DNA of 64,000 nucleotides from JAFMDF01 sp965222705 (GCA_965222705.1 CBDCUO010000008.1:82505-146504), one strand, 5' to 3'; shown: positions 51,999-61,365, numbered from the stretch's first letter. Translations and numbers: made by a program. The notes: generated by a model from the sequence alone, not told the origin.

Positions 51999-52847
51999 AT
52001 GGTAGCAAAAATTTCTGCTAAAGATGTAAAAAAATTGCGCGACCTAACCGGCGCGGGCATGATGGACTGCAAGAAAGCACTTGCGGAAGCGGAAGGGGAT
52101 ACCGAAAAAGCAATTGAATTGCTTCGAAAAAAAGGGCAAAAATTGGCGGGGAAACGTGCAGATCGGGAAGCAAAAGAAGGAGTAGTAATGGCCTTGACTT
52201 CTTCTAATAGAAATAATGGGATCATTATCCGATTAAGTTGTGAAACGGACTTTGTGGCAAAAGGCGATAGCTTTATTGACCTAGCAAGATCTTTTGCAGA
52301 AATCGCTTTGAAAAAATTGCCGGATACTTTAGAAGGTTTACTGGCATTACCCTATGCAGATGGCTTGACCATTGGAGAGAAAATAACGGAGCAAATTGGA
52401 GTAATTGGAGAAAAAATCGAAATTAATAAATACGAAAAAATCGAAACTGTTGCTGGGGAAGGGCAGGTGATCCCTTATATTCATATGGGCTATAGGGCAG
52501 GCGTAATCGTCGCTTTAAATCTAGAAGGCCCTCAATTCATGGACCCAGGCAAAAACGTAGCTATGCAAGTAGCCGCCATGCGACCAGTTGCACTAGATAA
52601 AGGGGATGTAGATTCAAAAACAATCGAAACAGAAATCGAGATTGGAAAAGAACAGGCACGGGCAGAGGGGAAACCGGAGGCAATTTTAGAAAAAATTGCC
52701 ATGGGAAAACTAAACAAATTTTTCAAGGAAAGGACGCTGTTGAACCAACAATATGTTAAAGATAGCAAACAATCGGTTAGCCAATACCTGCAAAGTATTG
52801 ATAAAAAACTGACGGTTACAGACTTCAAGCATATAGAACTCGGTTAG
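51999..52847 (+). CDS. tsf: Elongation factor Ts
   Basis: EF-Ts is the guanine nucleotide exchange factor for EF-Tu. The 282-aa protein starts MVAKISAKDVKKLRDLTGAGMMDCKKAL with the conserved TGAGMMDCK. The core includes SCETDFVA and YIHMGYRAGVIV. A strong terminator follows. Confidence 0.97.
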   Translation: MVAKISAKDVKKLRDLTGAGMMDCKKALAEAEGDTEKAIELLRKKGQKLAGKRADREAKEGVVMALTSSNRNNGIIIRLSCETDFVAKGDSFIDLARSFAEIALKKLPDTLEGLLALPYADGLTIGEKITEQIGVIGEKIEINKYEKIETVAGEGQVIPYIHMGYRAGVIVALNLEGPQFMDPGKNVAMQVAAMRPVALDKGDVDSKTIETEIEIGKEQARAEGKPEAILEKIAMGKLNKFFKERTLLNQQYVKDSKQSVSQYLQSIDKKLTVTDFKHIELG

Positions 52848-52853
52848 AGTTTC

Positions 52854-52893
52854 AAAAAAAGCGAATTATGTAAACATAATTCGCTTTTTTTTT
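52854..52893 (+). terminator. Rho-independent terminator after tsf
   Basis: The 10-bp perfect core stem GCGAATTATG / CATAATTCGC (loop TAAA) is extended by an A-run and a T-run of nine. Confidence 0.9.
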
Positions 52894-52969
52894 TGCCTTT
52901 CAATAGGTATTGGTTTTGATTTTATCTTACTTTGCTTTAGACTAAAATTTTTCTTATAAGCATTAACCC

Positions 52970-53683
52970 ATGCCATTAAAATACAAACGAATCCTGTTGA
53001 AATTAAGCGGAGAATCGCTAATGGGCGAACAAAAATTCGGCATTTCTGCAGATATGCTGACTTATTATGCCTCATTGATTAAAAAAATATCAAAAAAAGG
53101 AGTAGAGTTAGCAGTAGTCATCGGTGGTGGAAATATTTACAGGGGGCTGCAGGCAAGATCATCGGGAATTGAAAGAGTGCAAGGGGACTATATGGGTATG
53201 ATGGCAACCGTCATTAATGGGATGGCTCTTCAAAGTGCATTGGAACAAATAGGCGTTTTTACCCGACTCATTACAGCTATAAAAATGGAACAAATTGCAG
53301 AACCGTATATCCGTCGTCGGGCGATACGACACGTCGAAAAAGGAAGAGTAGTCATTTTTGCTGCAGGTACTGGAAGTCCCTATTTTACAACGGATTCTGC
53401 TGCTGCATTGAGGGCTAATGAGATCAATGCAGACGTTATTTTAAAAGGTACCAGGGTTGACGGGATTTACTCTGCTGATCCCGAAAAAGACCCCGACGCT
53501 GTCAAATTTGACAAATTGAGTTTTGCCAAAGTGATCAGTATGGGCTTAAGTGTAATGGACATGACTGCCTTCACTTTATGTCAGGAAAATAATTTGCCAA
53601 TCATCGTTTTTGACATTAATAAACGAGAAAACTTAATGAGGATTATTGAAGGAGAGCCTGTTGGCACTTTGGTAGAAGGTTGA
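52970..53683 (+). CDS. pyrH: UMP kinase
   Basis: PyrH phosphorylates UMP to UDP. The 237-aa protein has KRILLKLSGESLMGEQKFG, VIGGGNIYRG, AVFAAGTGSPYFTTDSAAALRA-like and DMTAFTLCQENNLPI-type segments of the bacterial UMP kinase (amino acid kinase fold). In many genomes frr follows, but here the next gene is an HD protein. Confidence 0.97.
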   Translation: MPLKYKRILLKLSGESLMGEQKFGISADMLTYYASLIKKISKKGVELAVVIGGGNIYRGLQARSSGIERVQGDYMGMMATVINGMALQSALEQIGVFTRLITAIKMEQIAEPYIRRRAIRHVEKGRVVIFAAGTGSPYFTTDSAAALRANEINADVILKGTRVDGIYSADPEKDPDAVKFDKLSFAKVISMGLSVMDMTAFTLCQENNLPIIVFDINKRENLMRIIEGEPVGTLVEG

Positions 53684-53765
53684 TCCCTTCGTCTGCCCAG
53701 CTATCAAAACTTATTCAAAAGGGAACTAAAAGAGATTACTACTGGTTTTAGTAAGTGCCCCTCTT

Positions 53766-53798
53766 CCAAGCCAAAAGGTTTCATCTTTTTGGCTTTTA
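53766..53798 (+). terminator. Terminator after pyrH
   Basis: The stem AAGCCAAAA / TTTTGGCTT has a loop of about 10 nt, followed by TT and a short T-rich tail. Confidence 0.6.
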
Positions 53799-53860
53799 GT
53801 CTAATTTTATCCAAACATAAAACTTTTTATAAATAATATGTTTTTTACATATAAAATTCC

Positions 53861-53868
53861 TAACTTTG
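53861..53868 (+). promoter_or_regulatory. -7 promoter box TAACTTTG (possible small RNA promoter)
   Basis: The box is an exact TAnnTTTG match. A terminator-like hairpin lies 43 nt downstream and a separate promoter for the next gene follows it. No clear -33 TTG is seen. Confidence 0.4.
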
Positions 53869-53871
53869 CAA

Positions 53872-53940
53872 GACCACTTGAAATCAAGAGCTTTCGTTTC
53901 TCATAGTATGGGTAGCCCACTTGGGCTGCCTTTTGCTTTT
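53872..53940 (+). ncRNA. Candidate small RNA, about 65-70 nt
   Basis: A promoter box at 53861-53868 and a terminator hairpin at 53911-53930 (GGTAGCCC / GGGCTGCC with loop ACTT, then TTTTGCTTTT) delimit a short non-coding unit. It includes a small hairpin (CTTG-AAAT-CAAG). No coding frame fits. The next gene has its own promoter box. No family is recognised. Confidence 0.35.
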
Positions 53941-53978
53941 ACATTCTCGTCCAATCACTCCATGAGCCTTCCTTGTTG

Positions 53979-53986
53979 TATCTTTG
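53979..53986 (+). promoter_or_regulatory. -7 promoter box TATCTTTG for the HD phosphohydrolase gene
   Basis: The box is an exact TAnnTTTG match, 41 nt before the ATG at 54028. Confidence 0.5.
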
Positions 53987-54027
53987 TCTCGAAAAATTAG
54001 ACGCTCATCCACTTTTCTCATTGTAAA

Positions 54028-55245
54028 ATGAATAAGAAAAAAATTCTGAACGACCCTGTGTATGGTTTTATTAATATCCCGTACAATATCATTTTTGACC
54101 TAATCGAGCATCCTTACTTTCAGCGACTTAGAAGAATAAAACAATTAGGCTTGACGGACTACGTCTATCCAGGAGCTTTGCACACGCGTTTTCATCATGC
54201 GCTCGGAGCTTTGCACTTGATGACCCAAGCAATTGATGTATTACGGTCGAAAGGCATTGACATTACAGAAAAAGAAGCCAAAGCCGTTTCTATAGCTATA
54301 CTTTTACATGATATTGGGCATGGTCCATTTTCACATGTATTAGAGAACACCTTGGTAAATGTTCACCATGAAGACCTGTCTTTATTATTTATGAAAGCCT
54401 TAAATGAAGAATTTAATGGAAAATTAAGTTTAGCTATCAAAATTTTCACCAATAAGTATTCAAAGAAATTTCTATACCAATTAGTATCTAGCCAATTGGA
54501 CATGGATAGGTTGGATTATCTAACAAGAGATAGTTTTTTTACAGGTGTTTATGAAGGAGTGGTGGGCTATGATCGCATTATCAAAATGTTGTCAGTGGCT
54601 GGTGGAGATTTAGTGATAGAAGAAAAAGGGATTTACTCAATTGAAAAATTTTTGACCTCCAGAAGACTCATGTACTGGCAGGTCTATTTACATAAAACGG
54701 TCGTTGCCGCCGAGCAAATGTTAGTAAAAGTGCTAGATCGAGCAAAAATACTCACACAAGAAGGCAAAAAAATGAGCCTATCTGAGAATTTAAAATACTT
54801 TCTATATCGCCGCCGAAACCAGCAGTTAAAAGGGAAGAAGAAACGAGAATTGCTGCAGCACTTTTACCAATTAGACGATTACGATATTTTTTCAGCTCTC
54901 AAAAGCTTCGCTGCATCTGATGATTTCCCCCTTGCTTTTATTGCCCAATCCTTGCTAAATAGGCGTCTATTTAGAGTTGAGTTTAAAAAAAAACCCTTCC
55001 GGAGTGACTATGTTGAAAATATACGTCAAAGAATTATAAAAAAATTTCCTGTAACCCTACCCCAGGCAAATGGCTTGATCATTAAAGGCAAAGAAAGCAA
55101 TAGTGTCTATAGTACTTCAAAAGAAGAAATTAAAGTTCTTTTTAAAAATGGTCAAGTACTGCCAATGTCGGAAATTAGCGATTTTGGTTTACAAGCGCGA
55201 AATATTACAAAGTATTACCTGTGTCATCCCAAAAATATATTCTAA
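54028..55245 (+). CDS. HD-domain phosphohydrolase (SAMHD1/dGTPase-like, COG1078)
   Basis: The 405-aa cytoplasmic protein has the HD metal site: HTRFHHALGALHLM (about 52-65), LLHDIGHGPFSH (about 94-105) and LDMDRLDYLTRD (about 156-167), which together supply H, HD and D ligands. Family members hydrolyse dNTPs or other phosphate esters. It is distinct from the HD domain of the PycTM fusion at 18.4 kb. Confidence 0.9.
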   Translation: MNKKKILNDPVYGFINIPYNIIFDLIEHPYFQRLRRIKQLGLTDYVYPGALHTRFHHALGALHLMTQAIDVLRSKGIDITEKEAKAVSIAILLHDIGHGPFSHVLENTLVNVHHEDLSLLFMKALNEEFNGKLSLAIKIFTNKYSKKFLYQLVSSQLDMDRLDYLTRDSFFTGVYEGVVGYDRIIKMLSVAGGDLVIEEKGIYSIEKFLTSRRLMYWQVYLHKTVVAAEQMLVKVLDRAKILTQEGKKMSLSENLKYFLYRRRNQQLKGKKKRELLQHFYQLDDYDIFSALKSFAASDDFPLAFIAQSLLNRRLFRVEFKKKPFRSDYVENIRQRIIKKFPVTLPQANGLIIKGKESNSVYSTSKEEIKVLFKNGQVLPMSEISDFGLQARNITKYYLCHPKNIF

Positions 55246-55357
55246 ATTTGCGCCTGATTTTATGTAACGTTTTGCTACTCAAAGGAGTAGAATATATTAT
55301 ATTTTTTTATTTTTATAAAAATTCATTTTTTTAATTAATAAAACTGGCATTTCAATC

Positions 55358-56746
55358 ATGAAAAAATTAAGTTTTTTGCTTACTGCAGTATTTATGTTTG
55401 GGTTTGTGGCATTATCTGCCCAGCCAAGTGATAGTGATCCTGTTGGAAAAGAACCAGGAAAATGCTACGCTAAATGTTTGATCGGTGATGAATACCAAAC
55501 CGTTACCGAACGAATTGAAACAAAAGCTGCATCTAAAAGAGTTGAAGTAGTTCCAGCATCCTATGAAACAGTAACTGAGCAGGTAGAGAAAAAAGCTGCT
55601 GCTAAAAGAATGATTACTGTTCCTGCTGAGTACGAAACCGTTACCGAAAGAGTAATGGTAAAAGAAGCATCTAAAAAATTGGTTTACGTCCCTGCTGAGT
55701 ACGAAACCGTTACCGAAAGAGTAATGGTAAAAGAAGCATCTAAAAAATTGGTTTACGTCCCTGCTGAGTACGAAACCGTTACCGAAAGAGTAATGGTAAA
55801 GCCTGAGACGAAAAAAATCACGGCTGTTCCTGCTGAGTATGAAACCGTTACCGAGCAAGTAGTAACTAAAGAAGCTTCTACTCGCATTGATAGGGTCCCT
55901 GCTGAATATGAAACTATGACTGAACGAATTGAGGTCGCTCCTGCTTCTACCAAATGGGTGAAGCGCAAGGCTGATAAAAACTGCCTTTCTGCTGATCCTA
56001 ATGATTGCTTGGTTTGGTGTTTAGTAGAAGTTCCTGCCGAATACAAAACCGTTACCAAAAGGGTAAGAAAAGGATGTGCAGCCGGATATACTAATAGTGG
56101 CGAAGATTGTATCAAAGAAATAACCGTTCCCGCTGAATATGGAACCGTTACCAAAAGAGTTGTAAAAACACCTGCTACCACCAGGGAAGAAACAATCCCT
56201 GCCGAATACAAAACCGTTACCAAAAGAGTTGTAAAAACACCTGCTACTACCAGGGAAGAAACAATCCCTGCCGAATATAGTACGATTACCAAGAGGGTAT
56301 TAAAAACGCCTGCCACTACTAGAGAAGAAGTTATTCCTGCCGAATATGCAACCGTTACCAAGCAGCAAATTAAAACACCTGCTACGGTCAGAGAAGAAAC
56401 GATTCCCGCTGAATATGCTACTTCTACTAGAAGGGTATTAAAAGCTGCTGCCAGTACACGAGAGATAGAAATCCCTGCCGAATATACTACAATTACCAAA
56501 AGGAATTTGGTAAAAAAAGGTGGTTTTACAGAATGGAGAGAGGTCGTTTGTAACTACCAAATCACAAGTGAATTGGTAAGAAGTGTACAACAGGCTTTAA
56601 GAAGTCGTGGCTATGATCCAGGCCCAATTGATAATGTGATGGGTTCAAGGACTAAAGCTGCTTTGATTAAGTTCCAAAAAGATAATGGCTTACCTGTTGG
56701 TCAACTAGATACAGAAACCATGAAGGCATTAGGCGTGAGCTACTAA
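55358..56746 (+). CDS. Exported protein with 14 tandem 23-aa repeats and a peptidoglycan-binding domain
   Basis: The protein has a signal peptide (LTAVFMFGFVALSAQ, about 7-21), then 14 imperfect repeats of about 23 residues. Consensus PAEYETVTERV in the first half becomes PAEY.TVTKRV in the second. Repeats 7 and 8 carry extra Cys-containing insertions, which may form disulfides. The C-terminal domain (about 405-462) is PG_binding_1 (SVQQALRSRGYDPGPIDNVMG and KFQKDNGLPVGQLD). It is presumably a periplasmic or wall-associated protein that bridges peptidoglycan to something else. The repeats are charged and likely extended. No homologue function is known to me. Confidence 0.82.
   Translation: MKKLSFLLTAVFMFGFVALSAQPSDSDPVGKEPGKCYAKCLIGDEYQTVTERIETKAASKRVEVVPASYETVTEQVEKKAAAKRMITVPAEYETVTERVMVKEASKKLVYVPAEYETVTERVMVKEASKKLVYVPAEYETVTERVMVKPETKKITAVPAEYETVTEQVVTKEASTRIDRVPAEYETMTERIEVAPASTKWVKRKADKNCLSADPNDCLVWCLVEVPAEYKTVTKRVRKGCAAGYTNSGEDCIKEITVPAEYGTVTKRVVKTPATTREETIPAEYKTVTKRVVKTPATTREETIPAEYSTITKRVLKTPATTREEVIPAEYATVTKQQIKTPATVREETIPAEYATSTRRVLKAAASTREIEIPAEYTTITKRNLVKKGGFTEWREVVCNYQITSELVRSVQQALRSRGYDPGPIDNVMGSRTKAALIKFQKDNGLPVGQLDTETMKALGVSY
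55622..55805 (+). repeat. 69-bp tandem DNA repeat within the 23-aa repeat gene
   Basis: The units at 55622-55690 and 55691-55759 are identical, and the next unit from 55760 matches for another 40 or more bases. The exact copies suggest recent slippage or recombination. Confidence 0.85.
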
Positions 56747-56766
56747 CCCTTTATGACTACAGAGGT

Positions 56767-56804
56767 AAAAAATCCTTGTGTATCCCTGCACAAGGATTTT
56801 TTTG
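56767..56804 (+). terminator. Rho-independent terminator after the repeat protein
   Basis: The stem AAAAATCCTTGTG / CACAAGGATTTTT has an 8-nt loop and ends in a T-run. Confidence 0.85.
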
Positions 56805-57030
56805 TGTTTACTTTTCTGGCAACTTCCTTGCTTTTCACATATTAGTTCAAAATGTATTGGCATCTTTTTTGAAAAATCATAAGCACAATACCCAATCAAA
56901 TACCCTCTGTTTTTCTTCCCTCCTTTTAATTTATAGAAAAAATGCCAAAACCTAAATTCTAATGAAATTTTCACCCATTAGAGACAGGATTGATAGGTTT
57001 ATTTACTAACTTAGAGCAAAATATTCGCTC

Positions 57031-57147
57031 ATGCTATTTGAAGATAATACGGGAATTTTCAAGGATATTCGTTTTTGGTTATTGTTAATATCATTAATTG
57101 TACTAATCATATTAGTCGCTCGAAGTTATATAACAGCTACTATTTAA
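57031..57147 (+). CDS. Small membrane protein, 38 aa (hypothetical)
   Basis: The ORF reads MLFEDNTGIFKDIRFW, then a strongly hydrophobic TM stretch (LLLISLIVLIILVA) and RSYITATI. The charged N-terminus plus a single TM helix is typical of real small membrane proteins. It lies alone between the repeat protein and the MOSC gene, with no clear promoter box. It is too short for ordinary ORF calling. Confidence 0.4.
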   Translation: MLFEDNTGIFKDIRFWLLLISLIVLIILVARSYITATI

Positions 57148-57266
57148 TTCTACCTTCCAATAAAAAAGAACCCTAGCATTTCTATCTGTATTCTTTCTCG
57201 CCAGAAACTTTTGTTCATTTTCTGTGTATTCAAATTAGAGGGCTATTTTTTTCCCAAACCATAACT

Positions 57267-58106
57267 ATGCAACTTAGGGACATTTATATTTATCCTATAA
57301 AATCGTTGGGAGGGGTTCGCCTGGAAAAATGCAAGGTAACCATCAGAGGATTAGAAAACGATCGCCGCTTTATGTTAACAAATATGGAAGGACAGTTTTT
57401 AACCCAGCGAAAACTTCCCCAAATGGCTTTGTTTACCCTCAACATTGAGGGAGACAGAATGAAAATAAGTTTCAAAGGCCAGTTAAAAGAATCTTTAGAG
57501 ATTCCATTGCGGCCTACCCAATTTCAAGGCACTCAAAATGTTCGGATTTGGAGAGATATTTGCACGGGCAGCATTATGGGAAAAGCTGTCAATAAATGGT
57601 TTAGCAAAAAATTGAATAGGAACTGCCAATTGGTTTATATGGCGGAAGACAGCCGCCGCCCAATTGATGAAAAATACAGAAAATCGGGCGAAATAGTAAG
57701 TTTTGCCGATGGGTACCCCTATCTTTTGCTAGGACAAGCCTCAATAAATGATTTAAATAAGCGTCTGAAAAGACCGATTCCCATTGATCGTTTTAGGGCG
57801 AATTTGATTTTTTCTGACGGAAAGCCATTCGAAGAAGACCAATGGCAATATTTTAAAATTGGGAAACTCACCTTTCGAGGGGTCAAGCCCTGCGCTCGAT
57901 GTAATATACCGAATATCAATCAAAAAACCGCTCGAATCGAAAAAGAGCCGAACAAAACGCTGGCTACTTTCCGTCGTTTTGGCAATAAAATTTACGTTGG
58001 ACAAAACGTTTGCTGGGAAAAGGACTTGTCCAATGGAAAAAACATGATTGAAATTGGGGATCAACTTGTCTTAGTTCATTCGTTCTCTGCCAATACTTCT
58101 TCATAA
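57267..58106 (+). CDS. MOSC domain-containing protein
   Basis: The 279-aa protein has an N-terminal MOSC beta-barrel (LRDIYIYPIKSLGGVRLEKCKV) and a C-terminal MOSC domain (about 145-275) with the conserved Cys in GVKPCARCNIP. MOSC proteins bind molybdenum cofactor and include mARC-type amidoxime reductases. It converges with gcvP and overlaps it by 31 nt. Confidence 0.9.
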   Translation: MQLRDIYIYPIKSLGGVRLEKCKVTIRGLENDRRFMLTNMEGQFLTQRKLPQMALFTLNIEGDRMKISFKGQLKESLEIPLRPTQFQGTQNVRIWRDICTGSIMGKAVNKWFSKKLNRNCQLVYMAEDSRRPIDEKYRKSGEIVSFADGYPYLLLGQASINDLNKRLKRPIPIDRFRANLIFSDGKPFEEDQWQYFKIGKLTFRGVKPCARCNIPNINQKTARIEKEPNKTLATFRRFGNKIYVGQNVCWEKDLSNGKNMIEIGDQLVLVHSFSANTSS

Positions 58107-60961
58107 GCCTCTAAAGGCGGGCAGGTACACATTAAATTTCGATCTCCATAGCCATTATCTACTCGACCAACAGCTGCCCAAAATTTATTACCCATGCGCA
58201 AATAAGGTAAAGGATACGCTGCTTTTTTTCTGGAATAGGAAAAATCCCACTTATCCGAAGTAATCATACCAATCGTATGTGGCGCATTACTTAATACATT
58301 TGATTTTGGTTCGGCTTCTCCAGTAGCAATTTCTTCTATTTCTGCTCGAATTTGTAACATGGCCTCACAAAAACGATCCAACTCTGCCTTGTCTTCGCTT
58401 TCTGTGGGTTCAATCATAATCGTACCGGCCACCGGAAAGGAGAGCGTAGGAGCATGGAAACTGTAATCTATTAATCGCTTGGCTACATCCTCTGCGCTAA
58501 CCAAAGCTTTGAATGGACGCAAGTCCAAGATTAATTCATGGGCGGATCGCCCATTTTTGCCTGTATAAAGTACAGAATAAGCCTTTTCAAGTCGAGCTTT
58601 AATATAATTGGCATTTAAAATGGCATGTTTAGTAGCATTTGTCATACCTTGATAGCCCAACATTTTAATATATCCATAGGAAATTAATAGGATACTGGCA
58701 CTGCCATAAGGAGCTGCCGAAACGGGTCGAATACCTCGTTGACCGCCCGTTTTTACTAAAGGATGCTTAGGTAAAAATGGGGCAAGGCTTTCATTGACAC
58801 AAATGGGTCCCATGCCTGGCCCGCCGCCGCCATGAGGAATGGCAAAGGTTTTGTGTAAATTTAGATGACAAACATCTGCGCCAATCTTACCGGGACTAGT
58901 CAACCCGACCTGAGCATTCATATTAGCTCCGTCCATATAAACCTTTCCACCATTATCATGAATGATTTGGCAAACTTCCTGAATTTGGGCTTCAAATACG
59001 CCATGAGTAGAGGGATACGTGACCATTAAAGCAGCCAAATGATCGCCGTGCTTTTCCGCTTTTTCTTTTAGGTCGGCTAAATCTATATTGCCCTGCTCAT
59101 CGCATTTGGTAACAATTACTTTCATCCCAGCCATGACCGCGCTTGCCGGATTTGTGCCATGAGCAGAAGAAGGAATTAGAGCAATATTTCGATGCCTATC
59201 CCCATTTGCTCGATGGTAGGCCCGGATAGTTAATAAACCCGCATACTCGCCCTGTGCCCCCGAATTGGGCTGTAAAGAGCAGGCAGCAAAACCTGTACAC
59301 TCGCATAAAAACTGCTCCAATTCTTCAAAAATTTGTTGATAACCTTTCGTTTGGCTAACAGGGGCAAAGGGGTGAATATTGGCAAATGCTTCCCAACTTA
59401 CCGGCAACAATTCTGCTGCTGCATTGAGTTTCATTGTGCAAGATCCTAAGGGGATCATAGAATGTACAAGAGATAAATCCTTGTTTTCCAGTGATTTGAG
59501 ATACCGCATCATTTGCGTTTCTGACCGATGATTTTTAAAAACTGGATGACTCAGGTATTTGCTTCGACGGATTAATGTTTCGGGAATGCTTCCTTCATCC
59601 ATTTCCAAGCCCATTAGTAGGGGGTTAAGGCCTTTGGCTTTTGCAAAAATTTCGGTTATAGCTTGAATGTCTTTATTACTGGTAGTTTCATCCAAAGTGA
59701 TCTGGATTTGGTGCTTTTTCTCATAATAAAAATTCAGTTTTTTAGCTACCGCTAGTTTCTTTATTTTCTTTTTTAAGCCCGTATCAACAGTAAAAGAAAG
59801 GGTGTCAAAATAATGGCGGTTGTTTTGGGTATAACCCATTGAACTAAGATGGGCGCAAAGCATTATTGTCATGCCATTGATACGTTGAGCGATTGCTTGA
59901 ATACCTTCTGCTCCATGATAAACCGCATACATACCAGCCATGATTGCAAGCAGGGCTTGAGCCGTGCAAATATTAGAAGTTGCTTTTTCTCTGCGGATAT
60001 GCTGCTCTCTGGTTTGAAGTGCCATTCTCAAAGCAGGATTGCCCTGGCTGTCCACAGAAACACCAATAATTCTGCCTGGAATTTGCCGTTTGAAGGCTTC
60101 TTTGGTTGCAAAATAAGCGGCGTGCGGTCCTCCGTAGCCCATTGGGACTCCCAATCTCTGAGTATTTCCCACAACAGCATCTGCGCCCCATTCTCCCGGA
60201 GGAGTCAATAAAGCTAAGGCTAGAATATCCGCTGCAACAGTGATGTAAATATTCTGAACTTTCATTTTTCCAACGAAAGCGCGATAGTTTTCTACTGCAC
60301 CCGTTTGTGAAGGATATTGCAATAAAACGCCAAAAATTCTATCCGTGGGAACAAAAGTATTCCAATCGCCTTTAACAATTTGGATATTTAACGGTGCTGC
60401 CCTTGTTTCTAAAATAGCTAAGGTCTGTGGCAGAACACCCTTATCTACAAAAAACTGATTGGCGATAGTTCCTTTATTCCGCTTGTTTTTTAGCTCGTAA
60501 AACATGGTCATTGCCTCGGCTGCAGCCGTCCCCTCATCCAACAAAGAAGCATTGGCAATTGGCATCCCTGTTAAATCGCTGATCGCTGTTTGGAAATTTA
60601 ATAAAGCCTCTAATCTACCTTGGGCAATTTCTGCCTGATAGGGCGTATATTGGGTGTACCACCCCGGGTTTTGAAAAATATTTCTTAAAATAACCGTAGG
60701 CGTAATGGTGCCGTGGTAGCCCATGCCAATAAAGGATTTAAAAATCCGATTTTTGGTAGCCTTTTGCTTTATCTCTTGTAAATATTCATACTCTGAAAGT
60801 GCCTCAGGTAAGTCCAGTTCCTTGTTAGTGAGAATGGGAGTGGGTACAGTTTCCTCAATCAATTGATCGAGCGAATTCGCCTTAACAACGGCAAGCATCT
60901 CTTTTAGATCAGAGGCATTAATTCCAATATGTCGCCTAGCAAATTGATCGAAGTATTGCAT
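58076..60961 (-). CDS. gcvP: Glycine dehydrogenase (decarboxylating), P protein
   Basis: This is the P protein of the glycine cleavage system, which decarboxylates glycine with pyridoxal phosphate. It is 961 aa, full length. The N-terminus FARRHIGIN and the fused second half with the PLP lysine in HLNLHKTFAIPHGGGGPGMGPI (about 705) are standard. gcvT and gcvH are not nearby. The gene is intact. Confidence 0.98.
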   Translation of the reverse strand: MQYFDQFARRHIGINASDLKEMLAVVKANSLDQLIEETVPTPILTNKELDLPEALSEYEYLQEIKQKATKNRIFKSFIGMGYHGTITPTVILRNIFQNPGWYTQYTPYQAEIAQGRLEALLNFQTAISDLTGMPIANASLLDEGTAAAEAMTMFYELKNKRNKGTIANQFFVDKGVLPQTLAILETRAAPLNIQIVKGDWNTFVPTDRIFGVLLQYPSQTGAVENYRAFVGKMKVQNIYITVAADILALALLTPPGEWGADAVVGNTQRLGVPMGYGGPHAAYFATKEAFKRQIPGRIIGVSVDSQGNPALRMALQTREQHIRREKATSNICTAQALLAIMAGMYAVYHGAEGIQAIAQRINGMTIMLCAHLSSMGYTQNNRHYFDTLSFTVDTGLKKKIKKLAVAKKLNFYYEKKHQIQITLDETTSNKDIQAITEIFAKAKGLNPLLMGLEMDEGSIPETLIRRSKYLSHPVFKNHRSETQMMRYLKSLENKDLSLVHSMIPLGSCTMKLNAAAELLPVSWEAFANIHPFAPVSQTKGYQQIFEELEQFLCECTGFAACSLQPNSGAQGEYAGLLTIRAYHRANGDRHRNIALIPSSAHGTNPASAVMAGMKVIVTKCDEQGNIDLADLKEKAEKHGDHLAALMVTYPSTHGVFEAQIQEVCQIIHDNGGKVYMDGANMNAQVGLTSPGKIGADVCHLNLHKTFAIPHGGGGPGMGPICVNESLAPFLPKHPLVKTGGQRGIRPVSAAPYGSASILLISYGYIKMLGYQGMTNATKHAILNANYIKARLEKAYSVLYTGKNGRSAHELILDLRPFKALVSAEDVAKRLIDYSFHAPTLSFPVAGTIMIEPTESEDKAELDRFCEAMLQIRAEIEEIATGEAEPKSNVLSNAPHTIGMITSDKWDFSYSRKKAAYPLPYLRMGNKFWAAVGRVDNGYGDRNLMCTCPPLEAYEEVLAENE

Positions 60962-61179
60962 ATAAAGGTTCTATTTTAGTATTTATCTAATAAATTTTTA
61001 TGGGGAACCGGGGCATAAAATTACTAAATTTCTACACTAAAATTATTGATATTTTGCTACCTATAACACTTCTGGTTTTTCGAAAAACAGAAAGCAAAAG
61101 TTTCTCTTTTCAAGAAGAATTAAGCCCAAAATAATTGAGAAAAAAGCAAATTAATTCTTGCTTTTAAAAAATAAGGTCG

Positions 61180-61187
61180 TAAATTTG
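61180..61187 (+). promoter_or_regulatory. Promoter of tRNA-Lys (-33 TTG at 61158, -7 TAAATTTG)
   Basis: TTG at 61158-61160 and TAAATTTG at 61180-61187 are 19 bp apart, 25 nt before the tRNA. Confidence 0.6.
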
Positions 61188-61212
61188 CACTCGCTTTTTT
61201 AAAAAGAAGTAA

Positions 61213-61285
61213 GATTCCGTAGCTCAGTTGGTAGAGCATTTGACTTTTAATCAAAGGGTCCTGGGTTCGAGCCCCAGCGGGATCA
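61213..61285 (+). tRNA. tRNA-Lys (anticodon TTT)
   Basis: It folds as a 73-nt cloverleaf: acceptor GATTCCG / CGGGATC (one T-G pair), D arm GCTC-AGTTGGTA-GAGC, anticodon arm TTTGA-CTTTTAA-TCAAA with anticodon TTT, and T arm CTGGG-TTCGAGC-CCCAG. The discriminator is A. CCA is not encoded. Confidence 0.97.
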
Positions 61286-61365
61286 CGACATAATAGAAAC
61301 CTTCCCAAAAGTAGCGTGTTTACCTCAGATGGGCTAAAATAGCTCTTTTGTTCAAGCATTCTTTT

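Larger units (their letters stand above)
56747..57266. other. 520-bp region with terminator and a small ORF
   Basis: It holds the terminator at 56767-56804 and a 38-codon ORF at 57031-57147. The remainder shows no recognisable feature. Confidence 0.6.

Noticed and set aside
55622..55805. 69-bp tandem repeat as a CRISPR-like array
   Set aside because: There are no unique spacers; the units are contiguous and in-frame coding repeats.
55753..56499. 248-aa ORF on the minus strand
   Set aside because: It is antisense to the 23-aa repeat gene and only mirrors the repeat; no start context or family match.
56729..56974. 81-aa minus-strand ORF
   Set aside because: It runs through a terminator hairpin and into the end of the repeat gene.
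61120..61359. 79-aa minus-strand ORF
   Set aside because: It is antisense across tRNA-Lys, a common spurious call.
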